From: Alistipes sp.
GTDB lineage: Bacteria > Bacteroidota > Bacteroidia > Bacteroidales > Rikenellaceae
NCBI GenBank assembly: GCA_017623505.1
Contig: JAGAOZ010000002.1
Coordinates: 1-32,044 of the forward strand
Direction: 5' to 3'
DNA length: 32,044 nucleotides
Shown: one piece after another, positions 16,206 through 24,949 of the stretch
Layout of the letters: each line of letters starts with the position of its first letter
Position numbering within the stretch: position 1 is the first letter of the stretch
Notes under the pieces: generated by a model
Database searches by the model: none
What the model saw: only the letters and a program-made list of their open reading frames with translations
What the model was told of the DNA's origin: nothing
Program-made: the position numbers and the translations under genes

Positions 16206-17609
16206 ATGGCAAATACATACACATACAGAGAAGTGTGGAAAACCTGCTTGAACAGAATCCAGCAGCAGACCTCCGAGGAGGAGTTTGCTCGGTGGTTTGA
16301 GCCGATTGAAGCACTCACGTTCGATGGCACCAACCTACGACTTAAGGTCCCCAACGAGCAATATGTAAGCCATATCGAGAAGAATTACAGCACTATCTTT
16401 GCGCAGATCATCTACCAATTCTATGGTAATCAGACTAGAGTACTTTACGCCATTCCAAACGTAGAGCAGATAGCCGTAGGCAACAATACAACCGCCACAG
16501 CTATACCTACCTTCTCTGACCAGACCGACACCAAAGATATACCTAACCCATACGCAATACCTGGCGTTCAGCGTCTGCGTATCGACCCTCAGCTCAACGC
16601 AAAATATACCTTTGAGACTCACGTCGAGGGCAAATGCAACCGTTTGGCTCGTTCGGGAGGTATGAGTGTAGCTGTAAACCCCGGCTCTTCAGCCTTCAAC
16701 CCATTATATATATATGGTGCTTCGGGCTTAGGTAAGACACATATCGCCCAGGCTATTGGCCACGAGGTCTTGATGCGTCACCCCGAGTTAAACGTGCTCT
16801 ACGTTCCGATGAACAAGTTTATGGCTCAGTTCCAGACAGCATACAAGAACGGCGACATCAACGACTTCATCCGATTCTATCAGATGATTGACGTATTGAT
16901 TATCGACGACATTCAGGAGCTGACGGGCAAGATAGGTACACAGAACGTCTTTTTCAACGTCTTTAACCACCTACAAATGGCCGGCAAGCAGATTATCCTC
17001 ACCTCAGATAAGCCACCGGTAGAGTTGCGCGACATTGAGCAGCGTCTTCTTACCCGTTTTAAGTGGGGTCTGTCAGCCAAGATTGATATTCCCGACTACG
17101 AAACCAAGTTGAAGATTATCCGCTCGAAGTCAGAGATTTTGGGTGTTCCTATCACCGAGGAGGTAGCAACATACCTTGCCAACAACATCGCGGCAAACAT
17201 TCGCGAGATAGAGGGTGCATTGCTTTCAATCAAGGCCAACGCCTCGTTTATGGGCAGAAGAGTATCTATATCTTTGGCGAAGGAGGTGCTGAAAGCCTTT
17301 GTTCAGGTATCGCAGAAAGAGATTTCAATCTCGCGCATAACACAGATTATCTGTCAATACTACGACATCTCGGAGACAGATTTCAACTCTGCAAAGCGTA
17401 CGCGCGAGGTAGCACAGGCTCGTCAGGTAGCTATGTATTTGGCTAAGCAATACACCAAGTCGCCACTTGCAGCCATCGGCTCAGCCATCGGAGGTCGTAA
17501 CCACGCTACGGTACTTCACTCATGCAAGGCTGTAAGCAACATGATTGAGACCGACAAGATTTTCAAGGCTCAGATTGAGGAGCTGGAGAAGATGATAAGC
17601 GAAGGGTAG
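16206..17609 (+). CDS. dnaA: Chromosomal replication initiator protein DnaA
   Basis: AAA+ initiator that binds DnaA boxes and opens the replication origin. The 467-residue product has domain I (about 1-85, beginning YREVWKTCLNRI), a short variable linker (about 86-130), the ATPase domain with Walker A GASGLGKTH (171-179) and Walker B VLIIDDIQEL (230-239), and domain IV ending with the DnaA-box recognition motif GGRNHATVLHS. The ATG at 16206 gives a full domain I; the leader is T-rich and long. It is transcribed alone, without dnaN beside it, and a bidirectional terminator separates it from the GH43 gene. Confidence 0.98.
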   Translation: MANTYTYREVWKTCLNRIQQQTSEEEFARWFEPIEALTFDGTNLRLKVPNEQYVSHIEKNYSTIFAQIIYQFYGNQTRVLYAIPNVEQIAVGNNTTATAIPTFSDQTDTKDIPNPYAIPGVQRLRIDPQLNAKYTFETHVEGKCNRLARSGGMSVAVNPGSSAFNPLYIYGASGLGKTHIAQAIGHEVLMRHPELNVLYVPMNKFMAQFQTAYKNGDINDFIRFYQMIDVLIIDDIQELTGKIGTQNVFFNVFNHLQMAGKQIILTSDKPPVELRDIEQRLLTRFKWGLSAKIDIPDYETKLKIIRSKSEILGVPITEEVATYLANNIAANIREIEGALLSIKANASFMGRRVSISLAKEVLKAFVQVSQKEISISRITQIICQYYDISETDFNSAKRTREVAQARQVAMYLAKQYTKSPLAAIGSAIGGRNHATVLHSCKAVSNMIETDKIFKAQIEELEKMISEG

Positions 17610-17635
17610 TTGGATAAAACCGCAACCACAACAAT

Positions 17636-17663
17636 AAAGGCTCGTTCTTTCGAACGGGCCTTT
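17636..17663. terminator. Bidirectional terminator between dnaA and GH43 gene
   Basis: AAAGGC plus CGTTC (17636-17646) pair with GAACG plus GCCTTT (17652-17663) around a short loop. The A and T runs at both ends allow termination in both directions, fitting the converging genes. Confidence 0.85.
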
Positions 17664-17668
17664 AATCA

Positions 17669-19216
17669 TTATCGTATCCAGAAGAAATCTCCCATTTCAG
17701 CCGACTCAAACACTGCCGGAGCATCCACATCGCCCTCGTGATATAGTCCTGGTCGGGCAACTCTATCCCAACGCACAAGGTCGTGCAGGTCAATATCTCT
17801 CTCGCCTATTCGATGTCCTCCCTGCTCATCATACCAGTCAAAGAAGACCTTTGTTCCCTGCTGAACAACCATCACAAGTTCAATCTTCCCCTCAGGTAAA
17901 GTATCTGTTGCAACAATGCTCTCCACGCCATCCTTGACCATTTTGAGTATTATCTTGTCGCCCTTACATCCCAGTGTCATCAAGTTACGCTCATCGCCAT
18001 AGAAAACAACACCTTTCCAACTATCATTTCTATTAGCCACCACTGCCTCAAAGTAATAGTTAGGGACCTCAGGCCTTAGAGCAAGCACCGTTCCCACGTT
18101 ACTATCATCCAAAGACTTACCACTCAACGAGAGTCGTCCCCGCTTAATCGAAGTCCTTACATCATTGCCAATATAGTTCCACGACCACTCAGGGCGCAAT
18201 TTCTTCGCCGAAAAGTCATCTTTAAACTCTCTTGGATGCCACTTATACCCATCCACTGCCGATGGTCGCGGATGCTCAAGCTTCGCTATGTCACCCTCCA
18301 CGAAGTGCAACCAGACATCCTCGCCGAGAGCTATCTCCTGCAAGAAAGGCTGACGACCCGCATAAAAATTAGCACCTCGCATATAGGCGTGGCACATATA
18401 ATACATCCTGCCATCTTCCAGCGTAACAATAGTTCCGTGACCAATAGAGAGCACATTTTCAGCATCGCCCTTCAGGATTGGGTTACCGCTATACTTTTCG
18501 TACGGACCTCGCAGGCTCTTCGAGCGAGCCACCGCCACCTCATAATCACTTCCAGGGCCACAGCAACCTTTTACGGCATATACTATATAATAATAGTCGC
18601 CCAACTTCAGCCAATGCTGTCCCTCCATACCTTGCTGCTCATCATCCACCAGCAGCGAGAAGGGCTCTCCCTCCAACTCTAAACCATCAGCCGAGAGCTT
18701 ACTTGCCAATATCTCAATAGGACGTTTATCCAAGCCGTAAGCCTTCCACGATATATAGAGTTCGCCATTATCTTCCAAAACAAAGGCGTCAATAGCCTCA
18801 CGACCAAACTCCACCACAGGACCATAATCGACAAAACCCTTTTCGGGGCTCTCCGCCACAGCGACACCTATACATGAGATATTATCCGAAGCTCTACGCG
18901 CTGTATAATAGGCATATACCTTACCATTGTGAACAAAGAGTTCAGGTGCCCAAAACGAGGATTTTGTCCACTCAGGCTTCTTTGCAAAGATATGTCCGCA
19001 AGGCTCCCAATCCACCAAATCCTGCGATTTGAAAATAGGGTAGTGAGGTGCCCACTCCGACGAAGTACCCGCAGCATAATACCACTCCCCAAAACGAATA
19101 ATCGTAGGGTCGGGAACATCGCCTTTAATCACGGGATTAAAGTAGGTTGTCATCATCTGTGCACCCGCCACACTACAAAACATAACGGCAGCTATCAAAG
19201 CTATAAGACGTTTCAT
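17669..19216 (-). CDS. Secreted glycoside hydrolase family 43 enzyme
   Basis: Five-bladed beta-propeller glycosidase of family GH43, probably acting on arabinose- or xylose-containing plant polysaccharides or oligosaccharides in the periplasm. The 515-residue product starts with a Sec signal peptide (MKRLIALIAAVMFCSVAGAQ, cut likely after GA or AQ). The three catalytic acids are in place: base D36 in DVPDPTII (33-40), pKa modulator D143 in AIDAFV, and acid E198 in GMEGQHW. SFWAPELF (87-94) is a typical blade motif. The C-terminal part (about 325-515) resembles the concanavalin-like GH43 C-terminal domain. Exact substrate cannot be told. It stands alone, without SusC/SusD genes. A good promoter lies just upstream. 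Confidence 0.92.
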   Translation of the reverse strand: MKRLIALIAAVMFCSVAGAQMMTTYFNPVIKGDVPDPTIIRFGEWYYAAGTSSEWAPHYPIFKSQDLVDWEPCGHIFAKKPEWTKSSFWAPELFVHNGKVYAYYTARRASDNISCIGVAVAESPEKGFVDYGPVVEFGREAIDAFVLEDNGELYISWKAYGLDKRPIEILASKLSADGLELEGEPFSLLVDDEQQGMEGQHWLKLGDYYYIVYAVKGCCGPGSDYEVAVARSKSLRGPYEKYSGNPILKGDAENVLSIGHGTIVTLEDGRMYYMCHAYMRGANFYAGRQPFLQEIALGEDVWLHFVEGDIAKLEHPRPSAVDGYKWHPREFKDDFSAKKLRPEWSWNYIGNDVRTSIKRGRLSLSGKSLDDSNVGTVLALRPEVPNYYFEAVVANRNDSWKGVVFYGDERNLMTLGCKGDKIILKMVKDGVESIVATDTLPEGKIELVMVVQQGTKVFFDWYDEQGGHRIGERDIDLHDLVRWDRVARPGLYHEGDVDAPAVFESAEMGDFFWIR

Positions 19217-19238
19217 AAATAATAGGTTTTAATTATCA

Positions 19239-19270
19239 CAAAGATAAAAAATGTAAATAAAAAATACAAA
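19239..19270 (-). promoter_or_regulatory. Promoter of the GH43 gene
   Basis: On the minus strand TATCTTTG (19246-19239) and TTTG (19270-19267) are exactly 20 bases apart, the consensus layout. The leader would be only about 15-20 bases. Confidence 0.65.
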
Positions 19271-19306
19271 TAAAAAATTTTGACGCTAATTGACAAAAAG
19301 CGGGTA

Positions 19307-19314
19307 TACTTTTG
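19307..19314 (+). promoter_or_regulatory. Candidate -7 element of the zinc-ribbon gene
   Basis: TACTTTTG matches TAnnTTTG about 40 bases before the start codon. The nearest TTTG upstream (19279-19282) is 24 bases away, a little too far for a standard -33 box. Confidence 0.45.
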
Positions 19315-19354
19315 CATTGTAAAAACAAACTAAAACAATTAAAAACAGAGAATT

Positions 19355-19561
19355 ATGGGAGTATTTTATGAACTAATGTGCAATCAGTGCGGTGCACTAT
19401 TCACACACGAAGAGGGCTACGGTCTTACTCAGACCTGTATAGTATGTGACACTAACACGGCTGACAACGGCGGCGTTATCTGCCCACAATGCAAACACCG
19501 AACAGAGCAGGATAGCGAAGAGTTCGACAAGCAGATTCAAGCCACAATATTATGGGATTAG
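19355..19561 (+). CDS. Small zinc-ribbon protein, function unknown
   Basis: 68 residues with three CxxC pairs: C9/C12, C28/C31 and C43/C46, the last as CPQC. The spacing suggests a rubredoxin- or zinc-ribbon-like metal fold, probably one site from the outer pairs or two shared sites. The rest is hydrophilic, with no membrane segment or signal. The ORF has its own -7 element, an ATG preceded by an A-rich stretch as usual in this phylum, and a 104-base gap before bcp. I do not recognise a named family. The even cysteine spacing makes a real gene likely. Confidence 0.75.
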   Translation: MGVFYELMCNQCGALFTHEEGYGLTQTCIVCDTNTADNGGVICPQCKHRTEQDSEEFDKQIQATILWD

Positions 19562-19626
19562 AAGAAAAAACGCTCTCTGCGAGATAAAAAATTGAGTTTC
19601 CCTGCATTTTTTTGCTAAAAAGTTCA

Positions 19627-19634
19627 TAACTTTG
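19627..19634 (+). promoter_or_regulatory. Candidate -7 element of the bcp-recA operon
   Basis: TAACTTTG matches TAnnTTTG and lies 31 bases before the bcp start. No TTTG is seen at the right distance. Confidence 0.45.
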
Positions 19635-19665
19635 AGTGATTATTACTTTTTAATTTGAGAAAATT

Positions 19666-20130
19666 ATGGCACAACTCAATATAAGCGACTTAGCCCCCGA
19701 CTTTTCGGCAAAGACACAACAGGGAACATTGCTCACATCCAAGGAGCTTAGAGGTAAAAAAATCATCCTCTATTTCTACCCTAAAGACAACACATCGGGT
19801 TGCACACTTGAGGCTAAAAGTCTGCGAGACGGTAAGCAGGAGCTACTTGCACGTGGATACCACATCATCGGTGTTAGCCCCGACAGCGAGAAGTCACATC
19901 AAAACTTCTGCACCAAGCATGAGTTAAACTTCACCCTGCTGGCAGATACTGACCATGCGATATGCAAGGCCTTCGGGGTATGGGCAGAGAAGTCGATGTA
20001 TGGTCGTAAATATATGGGTGTTTTAAGAACAACATTTTTAATCGACGAAGAGGGTAGAATAACCCACATCTTCAACAAAGTAAAAACTTCGGAGCATTAT
20101 CAGCAGATAATCGCCGAATTAGACAAGTAA
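19666..20130 (+). CDS. bcp: Peroxiredoxin, BCP/PrxQ type
   Basis: Thiol peroxidase that reduces hydrogen peroxide and organic hydroperoxides in the cytoplasm. The 154-residue product shows YFYPKDNTSGCTLEA (36-50) with peroxidatic C46 and the downstream Arg in VLRTTFLID. In E. coli BCP the resolving Cys is five residues after the peroxidatic one; here that position is K51, so the enzyme lacks that disulfide partner. It may act by a 1-Cys mechanism or use another Cys (NFC or AIC, both present). It starts the operon with recA 22 bases downstream. Confidence 0.93.
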   Translation: MAQLNISDLAPDFSAKTQQGTLLTSKELRGKKIILYFYPKDNTSGCTLEAKSLRDGKQELLARGYHIIGVSPDSEKSHQNFCTKHELNFTLLADTDHAICKAFGVWAEKSMYGRKYMGVLRTTFLIDEEGRITHIFNKVKTSEHYQQIIAELDK

Positions 20131-20152
20131 ATAATAAAAAAACAGATAAACT

Positions 20153-21169
20153 ATGGCAACTGAGAAAACACAAGTTAATGCCGACAAACTCAAGGTTTTG
20201 AGTGCGGTAATGGATAAAATCGAAAAGGATTTCGGTAAGGGCTCGATTATGCGTATGTCGAGCGAGGCTGTGACAGATATTCCGGTCATTCCGACAGGTT
20301 CAGTAACTCTCGATATAGCATTGGGCGTAGGCGGCTACCCTAAGGGTCGTGTTATTGAAATTTATGGTCCTGAATCATCAGGTAAGACAACACTTGCCAT
20401 CCACGCTATTGCCGAGGCTCAGAAGGCAGGCGGTATCGCAGCATTCATCGACGCCGAGCACGCTTTCGATAGTTTCTACGCACAGAAGTTGGGTGTTGAT
20501 GTAGATAATCTGCTTATCTCACAGCCGGACAATGGCGAGCAGGCTTTGGAGATTGCCGACTCTTTGATTCGCTCAAGTGCAATCGACATCATCGTTATCG
20601 ACTCAGTCGCAGCACTTACACCAAAAGCTGAGATTGAGGGCGAGATGGGTGACTCAAAGATGGGCCTTCAGGCTCGTTTGATGTCACAGGCTCTGCGTAA
20701 GCTCACATCCAGCATCGCTAAGACTAAGACCGTATGTATCTTTATCAACCAGCTGCGAGATAAGATTGGCGTTGTTTATGGCAACCCTGAGACCACAACA
20801 GGTGGTAACGCACTGAAGTTCTACGCCAGCGTCCGTATCGATATTCGTCGCGCGTCAGTCATCAAGGATGGCGAGGAGCAGCTCGGCACACGCACTAAGG
20901 TTAAAGTCGTTAAGAACAAGGTAGCACCTCCATTCAAGCGTGCTGAGTTCGACATCATGTTTGGTGAGGGTATCTCAAAGATTGGCGAGATTATTGACTT
21001 GGGTGTAGACTACGGAGTAATCAAGAAGGCAGGCTCATGGTTCTCTTATGGCGAGCAGAAGATTGGCCAGGGACGCGACGCAGTGAAAGAGCTGCTTAAG
21101 AACAATACAGAGCTTTGTCAAGAGATTGAGGCAAAGTTGCGAGAGGCAATGAAAGAACAAAAACTTTAG
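20153..21169 (+). CDS. recA: Recombinase A
   Basis: ATP-dependent strand-exchange protein for homologous recombination, and co-protease for SOS repressors. The 338-residue product has Walker [10 protein letters not shown] (72-80), the Walker B strand [10 protein letters not shown] and the loop L1/L2 regions ([39 protein letters not shown]). N-terminal ([13 protein letters not shown]) and C-terminal domains are complete. It sits 22 bases after bcp and 3 bases before rsh. No recognisable SOS box was found upstream. Confidence 0.98.
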   Translation: MATEKTQVNADKLKVLSAVMDKIEKDFGKGSIMRMSSEAVTDIPVIPTGSVTLDIALGVGGYPKGRVIEIYGPESSGKTTLAIHAIAEAQKAGGIAAFIDAEHAFDSFYAQKLGVDVDNLLISQPDNGEQALEIADSLIRSSAIDIIVIDSVAALTPKAEIEGEMGDSKMGLQARLMSQALRKLTSSIAKTKTVCIFINQLRDKIGVVYGNPETTTGGNALKFYASVRIDIRRASVIKDGEEQLGTRTKVKVVKNKVAPPFKRAEFDIMFGEGISKIGEIIDLGVDYGVIKKAGSWFSYGEQKIGQGRDAVKELLKNNTELCQEIEAKLREAMKEQKL

Positions 21170-21172
21170 CCT

Positions 21173-23386
21173 ATGGAGTATACTGCGGAGGATGAGAAAC
21201 TCATAGAGAGTAAATGGCAAGATTTAATAGAGTCCTGCAAGAAGATTTGCAAGAACGAAGCTGATTGGAACTTCATCAAAAGAGCTTATTTCCTTGCAAA
21301 GGAGGCTCATCAGGGGGTACGACGCCGCTCAGGCGAGCCATACCTCCTGCATCCTATTGCAGTAGCTAAGATTGTTGTCGATGAGATTGGATTGGGCGTC
21401 AAGTCTGTCGTAGCATCGCTCCTACACGATGTAGTCGAGGATACGGACTACACCGTCGAGGATATGGAGCACATCTTCGGCCATAAGATTGCCACCATGG
21501 TCGATGGTCTTACGAAGATGTCCGGCGTCTTTAACACCGATACGTCACGTCAGGCGGAGTATTTCCGTAAGGTTTTGCTCACACTCTCGGATGACGTACG
21601 AGTTATTCTTATCAAGATTGCCGACCGCTTGCATAATATGCGTACGTTGGGCGCTATGCCCCAAAACAAGCAGGTCAAAATCACCGGCGAGACGATATAT
21701 CTCTTTGCTCCTCTGGCGTACCGACTTGGTTTACACGCCATTAAGACAGAGCTTGAGGATTTGTGCATGAAATATCGCTTCCCTAAGGAATATGCCGAGA
21801 TTTCACAACAAATCAACGAAACATCAGCTGCCCGTGATGAGTTTATCCGTAAGTTCAATGCGCCAATCATCGAGACCCTTGACCGCTACGGCATCAAATA
21901 TGAGATTTCGGGAAGAGTCAAGAGCGTCTACTCCATCTGGACCAAGATGGTTCGTAAAAACATTCCTCTTTCGGAGATTTACGACCTATTTGCTATCCGC
22001 ATCGTATTCCAGCCATTGGAGTTCCCATCGGAGAAGACTCAGTGCTGGCAGATATACTCTTCAATAACCGACATCTATACCCCTAAGCCCGACCGCCTAC
22101 GCGACTGGATTAGTATGCCAAAAGCCAATGGTTACGAGGCACTACATTCAACAGTCATGGGTCCCGACGGTATTTGGGTAGAGGTGCAGATTCGAACACA
22201 GCGCATGGAGGATATTGCCGAACGAGGTTTTGCTGCTCATTGGAAGTACAAGCAGAGCTCCATCACCCAAGATGAAGACGAGTTCGACAAGTGGCTGAAG
22301 ATGATTCGTACAGCTTTGGATAGCCCGTCACAGAACGCAATTGACTTCTTGGACAGCTTTAAGTTATCGCTGTATACCTCTGAAATTACGGTATTTACGC
22401 CGAAGGGCGAGGCACGTCATCTGCCATACGGAGCCACAGCCTTAGACTTAGCATACGACGTACATACCAAGATTGGCAACAAGGCTATCGGAGCAAAGGT
22501 AAACCATAAGATTGTCCCTGTAACCACCCAGCTCAATAGCGGTGACCAGGTCGAGATTATCACAGCCGAATCGGCTCACCCGAAGCCCGAATGGTTGGAG
22601 TATGTCTTTACCGCCAAGGCAAAGCAAGCCATCAAAAACCACATCAAGAGCGAGCAGGAGGATAACCTGCAACGTGGTATGGATATGCTTGACGCACGCC
22701 TTGCAGAGCTTAATATAACACCAAACAACCGTGTTATACGCAAGCTAATGGAGGCTTATAATAGCAGCAACAAAGACGAGCTATACGTCAATATTGGTGC
22801 AGGTCTTGTAACACTCGATAACCTCGATAAGATTGTTAAGACCAACTCTAAGAATAAGATTCTTAAGTTCTGGACTCTTTTCATCAAAGATAACGATGAA
22901 GAGGCGGACGAGGAGCTGGATGATAGCAAGAAGAACCCCGCAAAGGAGCAGAATAACCATTCTCAGCTCGTTATTGCAGAGTGTTGCCATCCACTACCGG
23001 GCGACAACGTAATCGGCTTCAGAGACCCTATAACACACCAGATTATCGTCCACAAAGCCACATGCGACGAACTCAACCGCTTAGCCTCACAGCACGGCGA
23101 CTGCATCGTCAAGGAGGCTATACAGTGGTCACAATACAAGACTCAGTCATCACTTGCCACAATCGAGATACTGGGTATCGACCGTATGGGTGTGTTGGTA
23201 GACCTGGCAAACGTCATCACTAACGACTTCAGCATCAATATGCGTCAAATTAATGTTCAGACTCACGACGGTATTTTCGAGGGTACATTAAGCCTTTACG
23301 TACGCGATGCAGAGAGCCTAAATGTGATTTTGGACCGCCTACGCAGAGTAAAGGGCATGGAGAGCGTCAAACGTACTACAAACTAA
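21173..23386 (+). CDS. Bifunctional (p)ppGpp synthetase/hydrolase (RSH family)
   Basis: Makes and degrades the alarmone (p)ppGpp. The 737-residue product has the full long-RSH layout. The HD hydrolase domain (about 35-190) contains LLHDVVEDTDY with H85/D86 and KIADRLHNMRTL. The synthetase domain follows (about 225-355, including SGRVKSVYSIWTKM and EVQIRTQRMEDIAERGFAAHWKYK). Then come TGS (about 400-465, EITVFTPKGEARHLP), a helical/cysteine region with ECCHPLPGDNVIGF (about 602) and a C-terminal ACT domain (about 658-735). The intact HD motif argues for a Rel/SpoT-type bifunctional enzyme rather than a RelA-type. It starts 3 bases after recA. Confidence 0.95.
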   Translation: MEYTAEDEKLIESKWQDLIESCKKICKNEADWNFIKRAYFLAKEAHQGVRRRSGEPYLLHPIAVAKIVVDEIGLGVKSVVASLLHDVVEDTDYTVEDMEHIFGHKIATMVDGLTKMSGVFNTDTSRQAEYFRKVLLTLSDDVRVILIKIADRLHNMRTLGAMPQNKQVKITGETIYLFAPLAYRLGLHAIKTELEDLCMKYRFPKEYAEISQQINETSAARDEFIRKFNAPIIETLDRYGIKYEISGRVKSVYSIWTKMVRKNIPLSEIYDLFAIRIVFQPLEFPSEKTQCWQIYSSITDIYTPKPDRLRDWISMPKANGYEALHSTVMGPDGIWVEVQIRTQRMEDIAERGFAAHWKYKQSSITQDEDEFDKWLKMIRTALDSPSQNAIDFLDSFKLSLYTSEITVFTPKGEARHLPYGATALDLAYDVHTKIGNKAIGAKVNHKIVPVTTQLNSGDQVEIITAESAHPKPEWLEYVFTAKAKQAIKNHIKSEQEDNLQRGMDMLDARLAELNITPNNRVIRKLMEAYNSSNKDELYVNIGAGLVTLDNLDKIVKTNSKNKILKFWTLFIKDNDEEADEELDDSKKNPAKEQNNHSQLVIAECCHPLPGDNVIGFRDPITHQIIVHKATCDELNRLASQHGDCIVKEAIQWSQYKTQSSLATIEILGIDRMGVLVDLANVITNDFSINMRQINVQTHDGIFEGTLSLYVRDAESLNVILDRLRRVKGMESVKRTTN

Positions 23387-23392
23387 ACGGCT

Positions 23393-23800
23393 ATGGGAAC
23401 AGGCGAGATAAGCAGCATAATAATCGTTGTCATCAGCGTATTGTTGGTTGTATTCAACAACAATAAAGCGAAGGGTAGTCAGGCAAAGGCCCAAAGCAGT
23501 AGCACTGACAGCCAGCAACAGGTACGCGATATCATCAATCAGCACGTGAGGCACATTCAGCAATCCAAAAGGCGCCGAGCTGCTAACAATGCAACATCCC
23601 AGCCGGGCAAACAAGAGGTACTACGCAGCACCGCAACGGCCAACCAACAGCCCAACAAAGCAGCATCAACAGCCAACTCCTCATTAAATCAGGATAACCA
23701 ATCCGACAAAAGCCAAATAGAGGAGATTGCAGAGGATTTCACAATAGAGAAGGCTGTAATATACTCTGAGATTCTAAACCCAAAGTTCAAGGAGTATTAA
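23393..23800 (+). CDS. Small single-pass membrane protein, unknown function
   Basis: 135 residues, 6 bases after rsh. One hydrophobic helix (about 7-21, SSIIIVVISVLLVVF) near the N terminus is followed by a low-complexity Gln/Ser/Ala/Asn-rich stretch (25-105). The acidic, hydrophobic tail ends EKAVIYSEILNPKFKEY. A similar tail (AVIYSEIL) is familiar from other short Bacteroidales membrane proteins, which supports a real gene, but no function is known to me. Probably an inner-membrane protein with a cytoplasmic tail. Confidence 0.75.
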   Translation: MGTGEISSIIIVVISVLLVVFNNNKAKGSQAKAQSSSTDSQQQVRDIINQHVRHIQQSKRRRAANNATSQPGKQEVLRSTATANQQPNKAASTANSSLNQDNQSDKSQIEEIAEDFTIEKAVIYSEILNPKFKEY

Positions 23801-23902
23801 AGGCAAAAACAGCTAAATTAGATAGGGTAGCCACCATTATATATATATGGTATGGATTTCATCTCACAACTCATACGACTCAATAATTAACAACAATAGA
23901 TT

Positions 23903-24289
23903 ATGGCATCAATATTTTCAAAGATTGTAGCCGGCGAAATTCCAAGCTACAAGATTGCAGAAAGCGACAAGTATTACGCATTCCTTGATATCAACCCACT
24001 GGCCGCAGGACACACGTTGGTCATCCCAAAGCAGGAGGTTGATTACTTCTACGACCTCGACGATGACATGCTGTCAGGTATGATAATCTTCGCAAAAGAG
24101 ATTGCACAAAAAATGAAGGCAGTTACAGGATGCAAGAAGGTTGCAACCGTTGTTTTAGGTCTTGAGGTAGCACATGCACATATCCATTTGATACCTATGA
24201 ACAACGAATCTGACGTAGATTTCCGTCGAGAAAAGCTCAAATTAACTCCAGAAGAGTTCCAAGAAATAGCCTCAAAATTGAAGTTATAA
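23903..24289 (+). CDS. HIT family protein (nucleotide hydrolase)
   Basis: Histidine-triad nucleotide-binding protein, 128 residues. Family members cleave nucleoside phosphoramidates or dinucleoside polyphosphates. The triad HAHIHLIP (91-98) is intact, and the N-terminal part FSKIVAGEIPSYKI plus HTLVIPKQEV (37-46) is typical of the HinT/HIT group. It follows the small membrane protein by 102 bases and ends at a strong terminator. Native substrate unknown. Confidence 0.94.
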   Translation: MASIFSKIVAGEIPSYKIAESDKYYAFLDINPLAAGHTLVIPKQEVDYFYDLDDDMLSGMIIFAKEIAQKMKAVTGCKKVATVVLGLEVAHAHIHLIPMNNESDVDFRREKLKLTPEEFQEIASKLKL

Positions 24290-24327
24290 ACAACTGTTTA
24301 CAAAAATATAACTAATTAATATAGAGT

Positions 24328-24360
24328 AGGATAGTGGCAATAAAACCGCTATCCTATTTT
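24328..24360 (+). terminator. Terminator of the HIT gene
   Basis: AGGATAGTGG (24328-24337) pairs with CCGCTATCCT (24346-24355), with one G-T pair, around an 8-base loop. ATTTTATTTATTT follows. Confidence 0.85.
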
Positions 24361-24458
24361 ATTTATTTAACATAATATAAGGGTAGTTCTATCCAAATAA
24401 GAATTTAGCTGATAAACAATTAAAGATACATTATAAATGTAATAAATCATGGACTATT

Positions 24459-24568
24459 TTACATTTGTAATTACATTTGTAATAATATACAAGAGTATAA
24501 ATTACATTTGTATTCACAATTGTAAAACAACTCACAATTACATAGTTGTTAATTATTTACTTTTGTAA
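24459..24568. promoter_or_regulatory. Cluster of TTACATTTGTAA palindromes
   Basis: The 12-base palindrome (arms TTACA/TGTAA) occurs at 24459-24470 and 24471-24482 back to back. Near copies lie at 24502-24513 (TTACATTTGTAT) and 24557-24568 (TTACTTTTGTAA), with a half-like CACAATTGTAA between. Another copy is at 24884-24895 beside the XRE promoter. Probably operator sites for a dimeric regulator, the XRE protein being the obvious candidate. Note that TACATTTG also fits the -7 promoter consensus. Confidence 0.55.
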
Positions 24569-24883
24569 CACACAACGGGTCAGGCATCAACAGCGTTTTT
24601 AAAGGCATTTTATAGCAATTAAAAATTTAAACTACGGATACATAACTCTATTAATATCAGATATTTATGAAATTTATATCAAATATTAAATAGTAGATAC
24701 AGGGCGTTTTATGCTAATATCGCTGAATATAGAGATTTGCGACTATTACACTACATTATAATATATGATTATCAGCTATTTAAGCATTAATACATAAACT
24801 AAATCTTCAATAGATAATGTTTCTAAGATTTTACGATAATCGAAATGATACAGATGTAACACATTGTTAATAATTATTACTGA

Positions 24884-24937
24884 TTACATTTGTATTAAAA
24901 TATTTGTTTACAAAAGAGAAAAGCTTTATATTTGTAA
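24884..24937 (+). promoter_or_regulatory. Promoter and putative operators of the XRE gene
   Basis: TTTG (24903-24906) and TATATTTG (24927-24934) are exactly 20 bases apart. TTACATTTGTAT lies just upstream (24884), TTTACAAAAG overlaps the -33 box, and the -7 box itself sits in TTATATTTGTAA. This layout suits autorepression. The leader before the ATG at 24950 is only about 10 bases. Confidence 0.65.
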
Positions 24938-24949
24938 AAAATATGGATT

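Larger units (their letters stand above)
24361..24949. other. AT-rich gene-free stretch upstream of the XRE regulator
   Basis: About 590 bases without a convincing ORF on either strand. The visible content is the TTACATTTGTAA palindrome cluster (24459-24568), a further copy at 24884 and the regulator's promoter. The middle (24570-24830) is plain AT-rich sequence in which I see no structure. Confidence 0.6.

Noticed and set aside
17669-19216. Polysaccharide utilisation locus
   Set aside because: The GH43 gene stands alone, with no SusC/SusD pair or sensor on either side.
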